Assembly: GCA_964565945.1 (NCBI GenBank)
Contig: CAZMGY010000003.1
Span: 11,680-75,679 of the forward strand
Direction: 5' to 3'
Source of the DNA: CAZMGY01 sp964565945 [NCBI: uncultured bacterium]
GTDB taxonomy: Bacteria; GCA-001730085
DNA length: 64,000 bases
The notes below the pieces were generated by a model. The model did no database searches and was not told the DNA's origin. It saw nothing but the letters and a program-made list of their open reading frames with translations. Below are positions 8,601 through 17,995 of the stretch, in pieces. How positions within the stretch are numbered: the first letter of the stretch is position 1; each line of letters starts with the position of its first letter. The position numbers were made by a program, and so were the translations under genes.

Positions 8601-11600
8601 CGGTGAGCTTCAGCCTGAAGGAATTGGATGGGAAGAAGATTACTCTTTCTCGTCAGCAAATGCAAGCTTTGATCGCTGGTGAGTCTGTTAGAGAAGAGGC
8701 TGTGATATTTGACTCTACTGATAGAGGCAACAGTTTAGTTATAGGTTATATTGTGACCGATGCGGGACAAGTTCAGCAAAACCGTCAACAAGGAGGGATC
8801 ACTCAACCTGTAGTGCCTCTGTCTAAAAGCGAGATTGAGACCAAAGTCTTGGGACGTGTTCGTGATGCCGAAAAAACCGCATTGCAACAGAGACTTTCTA
8901 GAGAAGGTTCGTCGATTGCTGTGCGAAAAGCAATCGAATTAAGTCGAGATGAAAATCTCTTGATTGCAGATAGTGAAGACAAAGATAAGCGTAGCGATAA
9001 AGACTTGGCTGAGGCCATGCTTGTTAAGGAAATGTCTAGGGGAGAATCAATAGTACGCTTTTTCGGCACAATAGTTCTTTTGAGTGTGACCATGATGTCA
9101 GTTGTGATTGTGATTGCTTTAGCCATGGGAAACTTGCAAGTGCTTCTTTTCGGAGCGTTTATTGTGATTACGATAGCCTTGATCGCTATGATTATCTCTC
9201 GCACGGTCGATGCCATTAAAGGCAAAGGAAAACGTCCTCGTTTTCTCGAGCGGATGATTTATCCAGTTAATCAAAGTGAAAAAGGGAAAAACGTTAGGCG
9301 TGTTTTTTGGATTTCCATGCTTATTCTTGGAGCAGGTCTTCTTGTGGCGACGCTTGTCATTTTCTCGATTAATGGTGTGGCTTTTTTTGATTTGGGAAGC
9401 ACTGTGTTAACCGCCGAACAGTTGGTGTTGCCGATCATTGGAGGAATGGTGGGCGCTTCTTTTCTGTTTGGACTTATTGGAAGTATTGTTACGTTTAAAG
9501 GAATTGGAGAAGGCGGGACCAAAAAGGCGGCGGAACGTTTACGAGAAGAGAGAGAGCGCGCTTCAGACGGTTTTGTGCCAAAAGAAGATGAGAATCTAAC
9601 AAAAGCCCGTGAGATTTCAGCTGATGTGAAAAATAATTTACGGCGCATGGTATTTGCACTTAAACAAGCGAAATTGAGTGACCGTCAGATCGAAAAGGCG
9701 CTTAAGAATGTTGAACAAGAGCATTTGGTAGGTTGGAACGAGAACGTAGAGGCTCAAGATCGTGAAGATTTAGAAGTGGGAGGTGTTTTAGGAGTTTTGC
9801 AGGGGGTTCTCAAAAAAGGAGCCAAAGACGATGTGAAAGCGAAGATAGACAAAGCGATCGATGAGATTTTGAAACCTATACTTGCAGTATTGGATAGGAC
9901 CGCCACGAAGGATATTTTAGATGCTGTTAATCAGGATTTGAATCTTAATGTGGAGATATCCGAGATAGAGCGTCAGGTGGGTGCAGAGGATGCTACTCGT
10001 GTTAGGGATGCTACTACTAAGCTAGGACAGGCACAGCAAGAGGGGGAGGATTCCGATGATATAGCAACAACTGCCGATGTTCAGCGAGAGGTTAGTGTTA
10101 AACTTGTCGATGTTTTAAAGTTCTACCGTCAGTTGGAGGAGCAAGCCGATGTTATTACTAATGCGGCTGAGCTAAAAGAAAACGATATTCAGGCTCAAGG
10201 GCAGGTTGGTCAAAGTGTGTTGGGGCAGCAGCCAGGTGTGACATTTCCTTTGCAAGGCATGGGGTTTCAAAATCAACAGCGTTTAGGGGGTATGTCTGGT
10301 GCGTTAAAATCCCTTTTGAGTCAGTCAACTCCCTCGAAACAAGGGGAGTTCGGTGAAGATTTTGATCAGCTACTGCAAGCTCAATCTTTGGAGAATGCCG
10401 AAAGTGGAAAGGGGCAATCGCAGATATTGCCGCCCTTAACCGCCCCTGATGAGTTGCTGTTGAATGAAGGTACTAGGCGCGTAAACTCTAACAATAGTTT
10501 CCCGTATATGGAGCAGACGCGTCAATATCATGAAAATAGCCTGAGTGGCTTTAAGGAAAAAATAGAGGGGGATATTTCTAAGTTGCCTCCTGCTCAACAG
10601 GCGGAATATCAAGAGCGTTTGGCCGATGTAGAAAACTTTGGGCCGCGACGCTCACCCCCATTTCGTGGAGGGGATAAGCACGAGGATACACTTGTGGAGG
10701 TTATCAATGATTTAGAGCAAGAGCTGTCTACGTCGCAATCGTCATATTTGGACTCTTCTTTTGAATCTGATGTGAGTTCTAAAGAGCTGCTAAGAGCGCA
10801 AAATAATTTTGAGCGTACTGTTGAGGCAGGAGAAGCCCGTCGACAAACCTTGATAAAGGATTACGTTGATACGATGGAGACCTATCAAAAACAATTGAAT
10901 CTTGCAGATAAGCCAAGCACCTTTGCCGAAATAAGCGTTTTAGCAAGCAAAAAAAATAATCTGTCCTTGCTGTTTGATATTTCTCAAGCGCGTAAATCCT
11001 TGTTTCAGCGAGCTAGAGATATCGATTTCAATTTAGAACGACACTTACAAAAGAGGGAGCAAGATTCTGGTTTTCTTGTGGAGTCCAGCAATCTTATGTC
11101 TCATCAAGTGGACCATTTAGACTCTCAGAGCAATGCCTTCTCTGAGAGTCTTCAGTTTTTGGATGGGGATTTTCTTGAAAACTTGCATAGCTCAAATGAA
11201 AGGGTCCAAAGTCTTTTTGATGATGTTATTAGTTTCGACAGGAATTTGAGAGTAATGGCATCTTTTCAGGAATTGGAGAGAGAAGAGAGGATCGTGAATA
11301 AGATTAAGACCCGTTTGTTTTCATTGAAATCAGAGATGGAGAAGGCTTCCGTGGAAAAGATAGAGAAATGGATTAGCTATCAATTGGAGACAATTGCGGC
11401 GCTACGTCAGGGCAAAGAAGATCAGGTAAAAAATATTCAGGGTCTAAAGGATATTACAGGTAATACTCGGATTCCAGATGATCTCCTAGAGGCTTTGTTA
11501 CCTCGAAGGCAGTCGTTGCAACAAGATGAGATAGGTATTAAGCCGCTTGTGCCTTCTGTTCGTAAAGGGTTACTCTTAGAAGTCCCTCAACAAACGGACG

Positions 11601-14600
11601 ATGTGCGGGTTGTGATGAATCGCGATAGATTGAAAGTCCAATTGCAAAATAAATTCGATATTAATGCGGTTGATATTGAGACCTTTTTGACTCATTTGGA
11701 AGGGCTAAAAGTGTTAAAGGCGCAGGCTGATGGTAATGTTGAGTTCAAAGCCTCTGTACTACGAAAAAAGCAGGCTGATTTATTATTACCCCGAGGTGTT
11801 TCGCTTAGAAACGTGCAAGAGGCCTTTGTGCAAGTGGCTGACGATTTGAGGATTGATGGGACAGGCGTTGCGAATCAACAAGAATTATCCTTGCAAGTAA
11901 CGGGGCGACCTAACACAATTATACGAGGTGTGATTGGGGTTTTGGCTGTTGGACTTATTGCTGGAGGTGTTGGGCTGCTTTTTGTTTCGAGCCTTTCAGG
12001 AATTGGACTTGCCTTGATTACGATTGGAGTGGTGGCTTTATTGACAACTACTGTTGTGCGTGACCGTCAGAGGGTGACTAATAAAACGGCATGGGCTTAT
12101 GGACTTGTGGGTGGAGGCTTAGCTTTGGCAACTCTGATTCTGGCAATTGTTGGTTTGATGATTGGAATGGCCGTTCCGGTAATTGTTTTGGCCGTAACAA
12201 CGGCGGTTGTTGTGTCTATGATTTTTGTGACACAATTGGTGCACCGTGCGTTTGTTCCGCGTCAAGAAGTACGGGTAAATGTGCTTAAAGAAAGTCGTAC
12301 GATGAAAGCCATTCGGATTATTGCAGGTGTTCTTGCCTTTGCGACCATTGTGGGTTTGGTTGTTTTTTTTGGTATAGCCACTGGGACGAATGCTTTGATT
12401 GTGTTGGGGATACCGTTTCTGTTGCTCTTATGGACGATGGCAGTGTATCGCTTTGGCACTAAGGATTATCAACGGGAAGCTTTTCGTAATCGTGGATTTT
12501 TTCCCACACTTTTTCACAATATTTCTTCCACTTTTTTGGGACAAGTGATTACGCTTGTCTTGTTGATTGGACTGGGTGCAGGACTTTTTTTTGGCTTGAG
12601 TGGATTTATGATGGCGGCCAATTTGGGAGGTTTTTTGTTGGTGGCTGGGGTGGCGCTTTTGGTGATTGTGCTGTTGTATCACTTGGGCAAAACCATTTTT
12701 GGTCGTTCGGACTTTTTGTATAAAAAGACATCTACATCTGAGTCAAATCAAGATTTGACCGTGATACATCTTAAGAGCCAGAGTGGTAAGCAATCGGGAT
12801 TAAATGTTGCTCCTATCATTCCAGGAATTGGAGAAGCGAAAGGCCCTGAGTATATTTACCGTTTAGCAAAAACGCCCAATGGTGAAGAGAGTTATGTGCG
12901 TGTTAAGGTGGGTCGCTTTAAGCGTCAAATTGTTGATAGTAGTGATGCTAGAGGTTTGTTTGGTACCAAACGGCAAGCAAATGGTTATAAATTCGAAGCC
13001 AAACAGGTTCCTGGAGACAAGATTGAAGGCTATAACGGTCAGGCGGATAATCGTATTTTGGTGATGACCGAAGAAGGTACGAAGCTACGCACTTCAAGAG
13101 CTGGGGGATACATCATAGCGGCGATCATTTTATTAACGATTCTTGCCATAGCGATAGCTGTTTTGGCGGTTGAGTTGGGAGGGACTTTTGAAGCGATTGG
13201 GACATTTATTGCCAATATTGCGACAGCAGGGTTTGCGTTGCCTACCGTTACTGCAGTGGGAACCGCGGGTGGAGGAACTGGAGCTGTGATTGCGACTTTT
13301 TTTACGACAACTTTACCCAATGCTGTTTTATGGCTTTTTTTGGCAGGAGAAGAAATTTCTCGTTTGGCTGTGATTTTGGCTGGTGTGGGTATTCTTGTTA
13401 TGGTGGGCTTGGCGACGGTGCGTTTTTATTTGAATAATCACGTCAATGAACGTAAATACGATCCTAAAATTTTGCCTGAAGGTCAGAAAATGACTCGCGA
13501 GCAAACGATTACAGAAGCCAATATCTATTTGAAAAATCGTCGTGCTGTGGATTGGTTTCATCGTTTGATGATGGGTTTAATGTTATTGGCGATTCTTGCT
13601 GCAGCGATTGGTGTTGCGCTGGGAGGATCTGCGGTTTTTGCAATTACAATGCCTCTCTTTGCCGTAAGTGTGGGTATCTTTTTGCTCTATGAGTTGGTGA
13701 GCATTTTGAACAGGATGCGAAAAAGAGCGTTCCCGACGAAAATCGAGTATCAAGAAATAGATCCTGTTTCGGGTCAACCTGTGATCAAAACGATCAATTT
13801 GGAGCCTCGCCAATTGTTGCCAATCTGGATGGAGGTGTTGGCTTTTATAGCTGTTGTGGGATTCTTTTCTTTGAGCTTGATTCCCAGTATTGGTACGTTG
13901 GCTCTGTCTATGATTTTGATTGGTGCGGCGGTGATCATATTGATTTTCTATGGATTTCGCGAATTTAAAAATCATCGCTATAGCCTGAAGAGTAGAGATT
14001 TGAAAGATCTTGAAAAAGGAAACGCAGATCAAGAGCAAGCGTGGGTGGAAGAGCACCAAGATGTGCAAGAGTTTTTAACTGATTTGTCAAATAAAGGCTA
14101 TACCTATCCCGATGCGCATAAGAATACCTTGCAAAGCTATGTCAATCGTTTGACTTCAAATCATCCTGATTATGTCCAAGACACTGCTGCGAGAGCTGCA
14201 GTGGTTCAAGAGATGAAGACTTATCTCGATACGATGAAGTCTGTTTTGACGAAGACTGCAGGCACACAGTTTGATCCCAAGGCTGTTGGGCAAGAAGGAT
14301 TTTCTTTTGAAGCCAAAGCGATTATTGATGCTGTGGGCACTTCTCAAATTTATGAGTTTCTCAGGGAATTAGAGGAGTTACCTCAATTGGATGCTGGCGC
14401 TATCCTGCCACTTTACAGTTTTAGGAACGGTCCGATCTTTACTTCTGTTCGGGAACAAATCAATGATCAAATGCGACAAGGTCAGGTAAGAGATGTGACA
14501 GCTCGTCCTGATGCTAAAGCGGTTCTTAAAGCTATGGAGGTTAAAGTTGCTAGTTGGGAAGATAAATCTCCAAGAGTTGTGATTAAGGAGATTAACCAAG

Positions 14601-17600
14601 AAGTGTATAACTTGTATTACGAACAAGTGAAAGCTCATTTTGAGCGCAAAGGTATAGCTTTTCCTAATAGTTTAAAGGCACGGGGGGTGCACCCTAATGG
14701 CAAGAATAACTTAGCGAATTTGATTGAGGCCTTAAAAACGGAACAAGCACGATTGTCTCAGACGAATTCTTCTCAAGCTTTGGTGATTATGAAGCTATTG
14801 ACCAGTTTGGAAGGTGATCAAGATCTTAAAACTTTGCTCGACCGGAGAGACCAAAATCTTCGTCAGCATTTGAAGGTATTGCAAAAGATGTTTTTTACGG
14901 AACAAACGTATGAAAATATCGCTCGTTTGCGTGTGGTGGAGCCTCTTTTGAAAGGCCCGGTTAAAAGCCAATTGAATTTTGTCATGAAAAATCAGTTGAA
15001 GTCCTTGGGTCAAAGTCCTTCTTTTAACGAGTTTACGAGTAGGATGATTAACTGGACTCGACCAGATTCTTCTGTGCGTGAAGGGTTGCTTAATGCGACC
15101 ACGCGATCGGAATGGGAGGTTTTTAATGAGAATAGTCTGGACCGGGCGGTTGAGAATAGAACGGATAGTGTTGATTTTATGAAGAACTTAGGTCTGATGT
15201 ATAGTCGCTTGGATTACTATGTGTTCGAGGATGTTCTTAAAAACATCAATTCTCAGGTGGTGAATGTCTGGGCGGCCCAAGGCCGTACAGACGTTTTGGC
15301 GCGTAAAAATTTAAAGTTTCTTGAAGCTTCTATTATTCAACACAGTCTGGATAAGCAGCAACGATATCATGCTTGGCTTTTGTATAGGGATTTAGCTAAT
15401 AAAATGAAGGTGGTTATGCCAGAGACAATTGAGAATGAAATTTCTGTTTTGGGGGAGAGTTTTGTCAAAACAAATCAGCAGAACGGTACTTTGTGGAAAG
15501 TCTTGCAGGCACAAGTAAATCAGTTGATTGATCAAGAGGAGATGGTTGACTTGGTGGTGATGAGACATCGGGCTTCTGATGGAGTTTGGGAAGTGGCGGT
15601 GGCGCCACATCCAGAAGGTTATAGCGGAGAAATAGCTTTGCCTAGAGTTCAAAAAGAAGATGGTAATGTAGAGTCTAAGGCTAGGATGAATGAAAAAATG
15701 TGGTCATTTCTTGGCAGGGATAGCACAATGTCACGGACTGATGCTCCTTTCTTCGTTGTGTTTGAAGGGGATTTGAAAGATACTCGTGTCGAAGATGGTG
15801 AAGGACGGGTGAAGGTGCAGGCTCGTATGGTGATGCTAGAAGGAGCGGATGTGGAAAATTCTGACTACCAAAACTTGCAATGGCATGAGGTTGAAGATTT
15901 TATGAAGAATGCAAGGGTTTTTGGTGAGCAGGATGTGGTGGTTCGGCAAGCTATGCGCATGCAAAAACGTAAGGAAGAATTAGGGTATATGGCAAGCGAA
16001 AGAGATTTCTATGACAGGGTAGTTTACCAGGCCTTGGAACACCTTAATCCTTCTAACAAAAAGGGTTTTTTGCTTCTTGAGAACTATAATGAACTTATGC
16101 AGAGTAAGTCCTATAGCACGAAAGCGATTGTTGAGTATTTGGAAAAGAATCACTTTTCAGATGCTCGAGATCAATTTTTGAACGAGATGATTGAGGTTTT
16201 AGCTAACGACGGAGAGAATATCTCTGTAGAGACCTTACAAGAGATTCTTGAGGAAGAAAATGTTGTTTTAACCTCTAGTAGCTCTGGAGGAACTTTGGAA
16301 CAAGCGATGCGTGATGTGATTTTGTACAGGGCTTGGGATCCTCGTGCAATTGTGCAACAAACAGAATTTCAAACCTTGCTTACGCAATGGAGTGTGGCTG
16401 GTATTCACGTGAATACCGATGATCTGAATAAGAATAGTTTCCAAAATCAAGTGAGGAAGACTTCTTCTTTGAAGTTGCACCAGGTGCTGAATGATTTGAT
16501 GCTATATATTCATCGTAAGGAATTTCAGCATCCGCAAGAATTAAATGCATTCATAGTTTTCCTTGGACTGGGCAGGGTTGTTGGAGAAAATGGACGTCTG
16601 TCTCTGGAGTTAGATGTGAAGGATCTTGGGTCTAGTACAGAGATGTGTCAGTCTGTCTTGGCAAATAAAATGAAAGAGAAAAATATCGACAGATACTTGT
16701 CTGATGATTCTTACAATGTCATGACCCCGAGGGCCGCTAACGTGCAGAGGCAACAGAGCTTGAGCGAAAAATCACTCAACGAGAGCCTGGACTTTGGCAG
16801 CAGGGAAGAGGAGGATTCCGAAGATACTCGGAGCGTGGCCGCTTCTTATTATGAAGAGGAACCAGAGATGAATGAGGAAGATGATATATTTACAGATCCT
16901 TTGGCGCTTAAGCGTGAAGTTGGCTTGGATGCCAAATCTGTGCGTGAGCGTGTGGGACAGCCGAAGGCAACAGCAGCTCAAAATATGGCCACGGTGACGT
17001 TTGCTACAAATGGCGCTCCTTCTGTTAACTTTACTCGTGAAACACCAACTCACGTGCAAGGTGCGATAAAATCAGTGGTTGAGGCTGTAATGCGTGCTGA
17101 TACCTGGAGGAGGCAAGATTTACGACCACGGATGCGTGAAGACGTTATTCCTGGAGATCTTCGTCAGACAATGAGGAATGCTTTGGGGGTTAGCGTAGAT
17201 ACTAAGAGGAAGGAATTTGTCTTGGAGGCCTTAACGCCTGACTCAATGGTAAAAAGGTTTCCTAAGGGCATTCAAATCCGTTACGATACGAATATGGGCA
17301 ACTCGGCATCGTACAAGCGAGAAGACGATACCTTGGTTATTTATATCAATAGCACTTTGACTGGAGATGTAGCGAATGTTCAAGCGGTGCAAGCGATGGT
17401 TAAAAAAGCTATGTTGCACGAAATGGTAGAAACACTCTTGGTGCAAAAGCTTACTCTTATGGGTGTTTGGCAGGATATGTCTACGGCGATGCGTCCATGG
17501 CAAACCGATTCCGCCGCTTTTAGCTTGAAAGTCGAATTCGAAGCATCGGTCGAAGCGATTGCGATTCAAATGATGCCGGCTCAAGAGTTGATTAACTTGC

Positions 17601-17818
17601 AAGAAGCCTATGAAGAGTTTGTCGATTTAGATCTGTTCGAAGATATGATACGTGAGTTCTCGGCTGACTGGGAACATGAACTTATACGCCCTGATCAAAT
17701 GAGAAGCAATGTGACCGCCTTGGGGAATCTTGCGTCGGCTGCTAAAACCGAAACAGGACAGGTTCAACGTACTAATGACTTTACACGTACCTGGATGGCC
17801 ACCGCAATGGCGGCGTAG
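5630..17818 (+). CDS. Giant secreted/polytopic membrane protein (4062 aa) with C-terminal HExxE module
   Basis: I do not recognise this as a named family. A positively charged start and hydrophobic segment end in FALAPN (about residue 40), which looks like a signal peptide. Residues about 280-760 and 1700-2000 are charged and rich in Glu, Lys, Leu and Gln, giving probable long coiled coils. Hydrophobic helices occur in groups at about 1143-1190, 1225-1290, 2100-2205, 2225-2275, 2303-2355, 2490-2605, 2645-2695 and 2735-2775, around 16-20 in all. A long soluble region follows, including an acidic low-complexity stretch near 3730-3750. The C-terminal domain has HEMVE (His3930, Glu3931, Glu3934) and then FEAS with Glu3971, the same arrangement as at the end of the 36885-40712 product. 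The start is supported by AAAGGAGGG 10 bases upstream. The frame is open for 12.2 kb with normal codon use. It may be an envelope-spanning structural or host-contact protein, which is inference. Confidence 0.93.
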   Translation: MFKKVIGSLRWILLKLPVIFILQLFLFTNVNLHDVFALAPNLMSSRDEGCAAFQMCALGRQFRSRTNLEIESNRKIGEDLLDDYKNDQEILLDRRAKAEKLRDSTARSQALQHDDAGIDQNLAWLVGVSSVTGLEKDQARRVLSSLTINRSQTETGQIQYAYGDMPFFEVTNVRGDHFVMVVNRPEVAGEETAYQGFSQVHLKAQQDGRDFRMMNRADKGNFLFIKLKDGESARDAVVNEVHDTRQSLGQVREISGHLASSMYEAMAQGAIAKAFLDVQEDFELSKRREHEASEREHEQAGILAESWAQSNVREAISKMSLVGLDVNENASSQLLNTQRQQLERADIVDEVQKSLDKEFNEADKAFKALIKDSERNPLNYLSIKSEIELLGCKVSGDSDWNDGTKPIIEVDEEVFTNHVNSMTIELTRHNHNVDLLLQKGEWLEAELAEIKDEKESIKINRAVYVGKLVTFLEKQIEAHPALLIQLANEAGYDARVMDETLRSGQIENLLHSDVPLFQIILGLANQENEPSMTRNLQNLLALNGRLKKLEDKESEYTQEQQEINDNAWVSVQSLQAYFEKSFVQNFLKAVLNDEEALSLDLLMKITNKQDIKANVSILREFYTKMTSLEALDIAVLEKRLERNLDNEWKMKLENAWELLMEAPLLEQGAYFVARKVEEDFVRKARLSMQGALQVENARQAYDQVLKTNITQLTEIVEELKSNSKVSYRRAQVAALQIDMMHLIESTIKNDLMSFDPRTIESLFDSMGQIMEDSARQSGLFTESIGKALVEGVKSLLQTSYGVGVLIRPTGTGTTLGGALDNLILNSGVSSNPRTRVLDRIKPTHVRRLLNDSAKWQLRARAMQFVDTVFNELQKGPVDASTMDLYARSLLPLFQFYNEEMANEQKGLVPHPVFAGRGPGSFRGKLEAIMKPTDNGMMQRVGVQTTQAAQQEMGQLKTETQRLIQNIVNQTRLNLQRAGNDKVSLELNDDYSVSFSLKELDGKKITLSRQQMQALIAGESVREEAVIFDSTDRGNSLVIGYIVTDAGQVQQNRQQGGITQPVVPLSKSEIETKVLGRVRDAEKTALQQRLSREGSSIAVRKAIELSRDENLLIADSEDKDKRSDKDLAEAMLVKEMSRGESIVRFFGTIVLLSVTMMSVVIVIALAMGNLQVLLFGAFIVITIALIAMIISRTVDAIKGKGKRPRFLERMIYPVNQSEKGKNVRRVFWISMLILGAGLLVATLVIFSINGVAFFDLGSTVLTAEQLVLPIIGGMVGASFLFGLIGSIVTFKGIGEGGTKKAAERLREERERASDGFVPKEDENLTKAREISADVKNNLRRMVFALKQAKLSDRQIEKALKNVEQEHLVGWNENVEAQDREDLEVGGVLGVLQGVLKKGAKDDVKAKIDKAIDEILKPILAVLDRTATKDILDAVNQDLNLNVEISEIERQVGAEDATRVRDATTKLGQAQQEGEDSDDIATTADVQREVSVKLVDVLKFYRQLEEQADVITNAAELKENDIQAQGQVGQSVLGQQPGVTFPLQGMGFQNQQRLGGMSGALKSLLSQSTPSKQGEFGEDFDQLLQAQSLENAESGKGQSQILPPLTAPDELLLNEGTRRVNSNNSFPYMEQTRQYHENSLSGFKEKIEGDISKLPPAQQAEYQERLADVENFGPRRSPPFRGGDKHEDTLVEVINDLEQELSTSQSSYLDSSFESDVSSKELLRAQNNFERTVEAGEARRQTLIKDYVDTMETYQKQLNLADKPSTFAEISVLASKKNNLSLLFDISQARKSLFQRARDIDFNLERHLQKREQDSGFLVESSNLMSHQVDHLDSQSNAFSESLQFLDGDFLENLHSSNERVQSLFDDVISFDRNLRVMASFQELEREERIVNKIKTRLFSLKSEMEKASVEKIEKWISYQLETIAALRQGKEDQVKNIQGLKDITGNTRIPDDLLEALLPRRQSLQQDEIGIKPLVPSVRKGLLLEVPQQTDDVRVVMNRDRLKVQLQNKFDINAVDIETFLTHLEGLKVLKAQADGNVEFKASVLRKKQADLLLPRGVSLRNVQEAFVQVADDLRIDGTGVANQQELSLQVTGRPNTIIRGVIGVLAVGLIAGGVGLLFVSSLSGIGLALITIGVVALLTTTVVRDRQRVTNKTAWAYGLVGGGLALATLILAIVGLMIGMAVPVIVLAVTTAVVVSMIFVTQLVHRAFVPRQEVRVNVLKESRTMKAIRIIAGVLAFATIVGLVVFFGIATGTNALIVLGIPFLLLLWTMAVYRFGTKDYQREAFRNRGFFPTLFHNISSTFLGQVITLVLLIGLGAGLFFGLSGFMMAANLGGFLLVAGVALLVIVLLYHLGKTIFGRSDFLYKKTSTSESNQDLTVIHLKSQSGKQSGLNVAPIIPGIGEAKGPEYIYRLAKTPNGEESYVRVKVGRFKRQIVDSSDARGLFGTKRQANGYKFEAKQVPGDKIEGYNGQADNRILVMTEEGTKLRTSRAGGYIIAAIILLTILAIAIAVLAVELGGTFEAIGTFIANIATAGFALPTVTAVGTAGGGTGAVIATFFTTTLPNAVLWLFLAGEEISRLAVILAGVGILVMVGLATVRFYLNNHVNERKYDPKILPEGQKMTREQTITEANIYLKNRRAVDWFHRLMMGLMLLAILAAAIGVALGGSAVFAITMPLFAVSVGIFLLYELVSILNRMRKRAFPTKIEYQEIDPVSGQPVIKTINLEPRQLLPIWMEVLAFIAVVGFFSLSLIPSIGTLALSMILIGAAVIILIFYGFREFKNHRYSLKSRDLKDLEKGNADQEQAWVEEHQDVQEFLTDLSNKGYTYPDAHKNTLQSYVNRLTSNHPDYVQDTAARAAVVQEMKTYLDTMKSVLTKTAGTQFDPKAVGQEGFSFEAKAIIDAVGTSQIYEFLRELEELPQLDAGAILPLYSFRNGPIFTSVREQINDQMRQGQVRDVTARPDAKAVLKAMEVKVASWEDKSPRVVIKEINQEVYNLYYEQVKAHFERKGIAFPNSLKARGVHPNGKNNLANLIEALKTEQARLSQTNSSQALVIMKLLTSLEGDQDLKTLLDRRDQNLRQHLKVLQKMFFTEQTYENIARLRVVEPLLKGPVKSQLNFVMKNQLKSLGQSPSFNEFTSRMINWTRPDSSVREGLLNATTRSEWEVFNENSLDRAVENRTDSVDFMKNLGLMYSRLDYYVFEDVLKNINSQVVNVWAAQGRTDVLARKNLKFLEASIIQHSLDKQQRYHAWLLYRDLANKMKVVMPETIENEISVLGESFVKTNQQNGTLWKVLQAQVNQLIDQEEMVDLVVMRHRASDGVWEVAVAPHPEGYSGEIALPRVQKEDGNVESKARMNEKMWSFLGRDSTMSRTDAPFFVVFEGDLKDTRVEDGEGRVKVQARMVMLEGADVENSDYQNLQWHEVEDFMKNARVFGEQDVVVRQAMRMQKRKEELGYMASERDFYDRVVYQALEHLNPSNKKGFLLLENYNELMQSKSYSTKAIVEYLEKNHFSDARDQFLNEMIEVLANDGENISVETLQEILEEENVVLTSSSSGGTLEQAMRDVILYRAWDPRAIVQQTEFQTLLTQWSVAGIHVNTDDLNKNSFQNQVRKTSSLKLHQVLNDLMLYIHRKEFQHPQELNAFIVFLGLGRVVGENGRLSLELDVKDLGSSTEMCQSVLANKMKEKNIDRYLSDDSYNVMTPRAANVQRQQSLSEKSLNESLDFGSREEEDSEDTRSVAASYYEEEPEMNEEDDIFTDPLALKREVGLDAKSVRERVGQPKATAAQNMATVTFATNGAPSVNFTRETPTHVQGAIKSVVEAVMRADTWRRQDLRPRMREDVIPGDLRQTMRNALGVSVDTKRKEFVLEALTPDSMVKRFPKGIQIRYDTNMGNSASYKREDDTLVIYINSTLTGDVANVQAVQAMVKKAMLHEMVETLLVQKLTLMGVWQDMSTAMRPWQTDSAAFSLKVEFEASVEAIAIQMMPAQELINLQEAYEEFVDLDLFEDMIREFSADWEHELIRPDQMRSNVTALGNLASAAKTETGQVQRTNDFTRTWMATAMAA

Positions 17819-17947
17819 GTTATTGGCCTCTTTTTTCTTGTCATTCCCTTGCAGCTGGGAACACCATACCCTGACATGTTTGTATGGAGCCCAAAGGACT
17901 TAAGAAATAAATCGATTTATATAGAGGTCATCTTAGATGTTTTGTAC

Positions 17948-17953
17948 TATAAT
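17948..17953 (+). promoter_or_regulatory. Candidate -10 element before the LTTYYPAPYG gene
   Basis: A consensus TATAAT lies 42 bases before the next start codon, but no good -35 is seen at the right distance. It suggests separate transcription of the secreted-protein gene from the giant gene. Confidence 0.35.
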
Positions 17954-17995
17954 ATGAACATTGGTACTGTTATTTGTGATAGATAAGGAGATGCC

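Noticed and set aside
17819-17995. Search for a terminator after the giant gene
   Set aside because: No stem with a T run was found; only a candidate -10 was kept at low confidence.
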